A stretch of DNA of 64,000 bases from CALHVX01 sp039198065. GTDB taxonomy: Bacteria; Pseudomonadota; Gammaproteobacteria; Pseudomonadales; Azotimanducaceae. Positions 60,958 to 64,000 of the stretch are shown in pieces. The translations under genes were made by a program, and so were the position numbers. The notes under the pieces are model-generated. The model was not told where the DNA came from, ran no database searches, and was given only the letters and a program-made list of their open reading frames with translations. The number at the start of each line of letters is the position of its first letter. Position 1 is the stretch's first letter. The stretch is taken from positions 62,001-126,000 of the forward strand of contig JBCCTU010000007.1 of NCBI GenBank assembly GCA_039198065.1. The letters run 5' to 3'.

Positions 60958-62712
60958 ATGACCTCGCCCAACCCAACAGCGGACGCCCCGGCTCCCGGCA
61001 CAGACGCGTCTCAGGAGCGCCGGCAGCGCTTCTTTCGCTTCGTCGCGCCGGGCGCGAGGATGCTGGCGTTCGTGTTGCTGACCCTGGCCATCAGCGTTCA
61101 ACACACGCTACTAACGGATCAACCGCTGCCGATTTCGCTTCTCCCGACCCTTGCTGTCGTCTGGGCTTACGCCGGCAGCGTCATCGCGTAGCAACTGCTG
61201 AGCGACAAGCAGGAACCCGTAGAAAACACCATTCAAATCCTGGATTACGTCGCCTACACCTTTATGATCTACGCCACCGGTGCCGAGTACAGCCTCATAT
61301 TTTTCGGCACACTGACCATCATCTGCGTGCGCTATACCCAGCCCATTGGGCAGCTCGCGCGGTTCGCCGCCGCAACACCTTTGCCTTTGATCGGCGCAGC
61401 GCTGCTTACCGCGCTTCTCCAGGACCGCGCCGTTGACCTGAGTCGGCTGCTTACCGAAGTTGTCCTTGTTTCCATCTACGCGCTCTTTCTTGTCATCACC
61501 GGCTACGAGTCCTACCAGGTCCGCTCGAAGGTCACCCGCTTTGCCAAGCGGGCGAAGGCCGGAGCCGAAGCCAAGTCGCGGTTCATCGCCAACATCAGTC
61601 ACGAGCTGCGAACGCCGCTAAACGGGATTATGGGCATGGGACGACTGCTGCAGGATACGTCGCTCAACACGGAACAGCGCGAGCTTCTGGACACGGTCCA
61701 GCGCAGCGGCGATACGCTACTGCGCCTGATTAACGAGATCCTCGACTACTCCAAACTCGACGCCAAGGGCATGACCCTCGAACGGCATCCAGTTCAGCTG
61801 CGTACGCTGTTCTCGGACGTCGCGGCGCTGCTGCGCGTCCTGGCGGTAGAAAAAGGTCTGTCGCTGGAACTCGACATCGATCCGCTAGTGCCTGAGTGGA
61901 TCGAAGGCGACGAGCTGCGGCTGCGACAGATGATCATGAACCTGACCAGCAACGCGATACGCTTTACGGAATCCGGCAGTGTCACGCTACGCGTAGGCAT
62001 CAACGTAGACGGGCAACCCGGCGCCGATACCGCCGCGCTCCGGTTCGAAGTGGAAGACACCGGCATTGGCATTCCGGAATCCTTTCATGACAGCCTATTC
62101 TCCGCGTTCAGTCAGGCCGATGCGTCTACAACGCGCCGCTACGGCGGCACGGGCCTGGGCCTGGCCATCGTCAAGCAACTCATTGAACTCATGGGCGGCA
62201 CCATCTCGTTTACGAGCACCGTCGGCCAGGGGACCTGTTTCCGGTTGGACGCCGCCTTTCCCATAAGCGCAGCACCTACGACTGCGCCGCAGGCTCCCCT
62301 GAGCACTGCATCAGATACCACAACGAACGCGCTGAGGATCCTGGTTGCCGAAGACAACCCCGTAAATCAGCAGGTCGTGAAGGCGATGCTCAAGCGGCTG
62401 GGCTACCGGGCAACGCTGGCGGAAAACGGCGCCAAGGCCGTTTCAGCGGCTGCGGCACATACCTACGATCTGATCCTCATGGATCTGCTCATGCCCGAGA
62501 TGGACGGCCTCGAGGCCGCGACGCTCATCCAGAAGCAACCCGCCTCCCCCGAGATTGCGATCGTTTCTGCCAACGTCAGCGATGACGACCGGGCGCGCAG
62601 CCAGGCCGTAGGTGTGGCAGAGTTTCTTCCAAAACCGATCGTGCTCGAAGATCTCGACCGACTGCTGCAGCGCGTCGCAGCGCGGCGGCTTCCAGCAGTC
62701 GGCCCACCCTAA
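60958..62712 (+). pseudogene. Hybrid sensor histidine kinase interrupted by an in-frame TAG
   Basis: Reading from ATG 60958, the frame encodes membrane helices until a TAG at 61189-61191, then continues in the same frame without another stop to 62712. The complete product would be 584 positions: about six membrane helices (residues 30-185), a HisKA domain with phosphoacceptor His in ISHELRTPLNG, a HATPase domain (GTGLGLAIVKQL), and a C-terminal receiver with Asp in LILMDLLMPEMDG. This resembles RpfC-like kinases without an Hpt domain. A single C-to-T change of a CAG codon would explain the stop. Two partial products (78 residues, and 482 residues from the ATG at 61264) are possible, but that internal ATG has no ribosome-binding site. 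TAG is a normal stop for other genes here. Confidence 0.85.
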
Positions 62713-62881
62713 AGACTGCAGCAGTCCTATCCCGCGTCTCGTTCCCTTACCAGGCTTATCACGAACAAGTCACTGGCTCCACAGGGCCTTCCTGAGGGAA
62801 TATCGGGGATCGTTGCACAGAGTCATCGGTCGCTGGCCTGAGGCCCTGGGCGAGGAACCGTGGACTGATTGAGGTGAGAGT

Positions 62882-64000
62882 GTGACGAGTAAACCGTCTT
62901 CGCCCGGTACCCGTTTAGCCATCAAAGCGCGTGGTGGTTCCGCGTTCGAACTCGATGCGGGACAGCGCTCGAAGCATCAAGAACTCGCCATGCGCTGGGC
63001 CTACCTGGTCCGGCACCGCAGCGACTGGTCGCCGTCTGGCGCCGGTCGCGCGGACTTGGGCCAGCGCGCGATGGGGGACCTGAAACTTCTGGGCCTGGGT
63101 CCTGCTCAGCTCGAAGCGCTTTTGCCTGCCGGTGTGATTGAAGTCCAGATTCCATTCGTCGAAGAGCGTCGCGGCTGGGAGTACCGGGTCATGCCCTGGG
63201 AGTCCTTGATCACCGCTGCGGCGAAAGAAATAGACGACAATGCAGCACTGACAGTGATACGACACCTGAATGCGGACGACGACGCCCGACCGGTCAGCAC
63301 CAGCAATCAGGCGATGATCATTCAGGCCGCACCCGGACAGCTGGCGCAGCGCTACGCGTTCGACTCTGAAATCGAGCTCCTAACGGAAGCCATGCGTCGC
63401 GATGGCAGTGACCTGCAGCTGCACCGCTCAACGCCCAGCAGCGATCCAAACGTGGAGACACTGACCGAGTCCATTCGCGTAGCCGAGCCCGCCGTACTTC
63501 ACTTTACCGGTATAGACACCCACGAAGGTGCGCAGATTCTCGGTTCGCGCTCGGACTCGGTCCGAGACGGAGTCTACCTGTCGCACGACCGTCGACCGAC
63601 CGCCGTGGACTCCGAGGCCTTTGCAGCAATGATCAACGCGGCGGCCCAGCGACCGCAGGTGTTCAGTTGCAACACCTTCAACTCCGGATCGCGGGTAACG
63701 GCCCTGGCAACAGCGCACGGGTGCGCACACACGCTCGGCTTTCAAGACCTCATCGACGACACGCTCGGGGAATTGTTTTTCGTCACGTTTTACCGCGCCT
63801 ATGCCAGCCACCAGGACGTTCTCCGGGCTTTCCAACTCGCTATAGCGACGATTCAGGACCACCCCATTCCGATGCGCGGCAGTTGCGTCATTCTTTGGAG
63901 CCGCCGTTCTCTGCTGGAACCGGAGAGCACGCCGGTGCCGGCACCTCAAAAGAAACAACGCTCGGTGCAGACCGCGCCTTTCAGCCCGGACGATCTCACC
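62882..64000 (+). CDS. CHAT-domain-like protein, 3' end beyond the window
   Basis: An open frame of 373 codons with no stop before the window ends. GTG at 62882 is preceded by GAGGTGA at good spacing. Residues about 85-345 follow the CHAT (caspase-like) peptidase pattern: GWEYRVMPWESLITAA, VIRHL, VLHFTGIDTHEG at 206-215, VFSCNTFNSGS with Cys263, then LGFQDLIDDTLGELFFVTFYRAYASHQDVLRAFQLAI. The Cys of the dyad is in place, but the usual His-Gly after HFxG is Ile-Asp, so activity is uncertain. A Pro/Lys-rich linker follows at 346-365, then further sequence, so a second domain is likely beyond the edge. CHAT proteins often act in programmed death or immunity with partner proteins; no partner is visible here. 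Confidence 0.65.
   Translation, partial: MTSKPSSPGTRLAIKARGGSAFELDAGQRSKHQELAMRWAYLVRHRSDWSPSGAGRADLGQRAMGDLKLLGLGPAQLEALLPAGVIEVQIPFVEERRGWEYRVMPWESLITAAAKEIDDNAALTVIRHLNADDDARPVSTSNQAMIIQAAPGQLAQRYAFDSEIELLTEAMRRDGSDLQLHRSTPSSDPNVETLTESIRVAEPAVLHFTGIDTHEGAQILGSRSDSVRDGVYLSHDRRPTAVDSEAFAAMINAAAQRPQVFSCNTFNSGSRVTALATAHGCAHTLGFQDLIDDTLGELFFVTFYRAYASHQDVLRAFQLAIATIQDHPIPMRGSCVILWSRRSLLEPESTPVPAPQKKQRSVQTAPFSPDDLT

Noticed and set aside
61189..61191. TAG as a reassigned sense codon
   Set aside because: Several intact genes in the window end in TAG at the expected length (for example at 17697, 18783, 34334 and 47718), so TAG is an ordinary stop here.

Overview
The window reads as GC-rich chromosomal DNA from a free-living, probably aquatic or marine gammaproteobacterium. 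The support is a DUF3080 lipoprotein (a family known essentially from Gammaproteobacteria), an AcnB-type aconitase, an EF-G of the type-2 form seen in marine gammaproteobacteria, RarA, AqpZ and a CCA-encoding tRNA-Glu. A lineage name would be a guess. I found no rRNA, CRISPR array, insertion sequence, integrase or phage gene. Coding density is high, with many 4-8 bp start/stop overlaps (ATGA, GTGA) and many GTG starts.

Layout. 0.1-5.6 kb: an acyl-CoA/oxidation cluster (crotonase, nitronate monooxygenase-like, TesB thioesterase, an orphan molybdopterin hydroxylase large subunit and a MoaD/ThiS-like protein). 5.8-7.9 kb: rarA and a PhyH-like dioxygenase. 7.9-10.6 kb (minus): YceI, a cytochrome b561-YceI fusion, a SRPBCC protein and a small membrane protein. 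10.7-12.9 kb (minus): EF-G with a clear terminator. 13.1-16.7 kb (minus): two tandem paralogous S41 protease lipoproteins. 16.8-19.4 kb: DUF1295 protein, LLM oxidoreductase and GST. 19.5-23.5 kb (minus): tRNA-Glu with a good promoter, then an operon GNAT-DUF503-DUF3080 lipoprotein-degenerate GDPD-DUF815 ATPase. 23.8-34.3 kb (mostly plus): Nudix, crotonase with a possible leader peptide, SIMPL protein, aquaporin Z behind an 11-bp-period repeat array, RNase J, alpha/beta hydrolase, P450, DMT transporter and a DUF3604 protein. 34.3-37.5 kb (minus): GNAT and a DUF1800/DUF1501 pair. 37.6-41.4 kb: an SbcD/SbcC-like nuclease and SMC-type ATPase pair. 41.5-45.5 kb (minus): TauD dioxygenase, two GNATs, ornithine cyclodeaminase-like protein and SDR. 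45.8-47.7 kb: a chemoreceptor. 47.7-53 kb: GT25, then a TetR regulator divergent from a crotonase plus an unknown protein with two matching operators, a MarR-GNAT fusion and a lipase. 53-56 kb (minus): S10 peptidase, GST and an SDR-like protein lacking its catalytic Tyr/Lys. 56.3-60.9 kb: acnB, a cytosolic solute-binding-like protein and a YdjM-type membrane hydrolase. 61-64 kb: a hybrid histidine kinase broken by an in-frame TAG and the start of a CHAT-domain protein that runs off the right edge.

Functionally, much of the window is lipid or xenobiotic handling: three crotonases, TesB, two SDRs, P450, two GSTs, LLM and nitronate oxidoreductases, and two Fe(II)/2-oxoglutarate dioxygenases. Core genes are interspersed (EF-G, acnB, rarA, tRNA-Glu). 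The least explained parts are the CHAT-like protein at the edge, the DUF3080/pseudo-GDPD/DUF815 operon, the TetR-controlled crotonase/unknown pair, and the enzyme-fold proteins that have lost catalytic residues.
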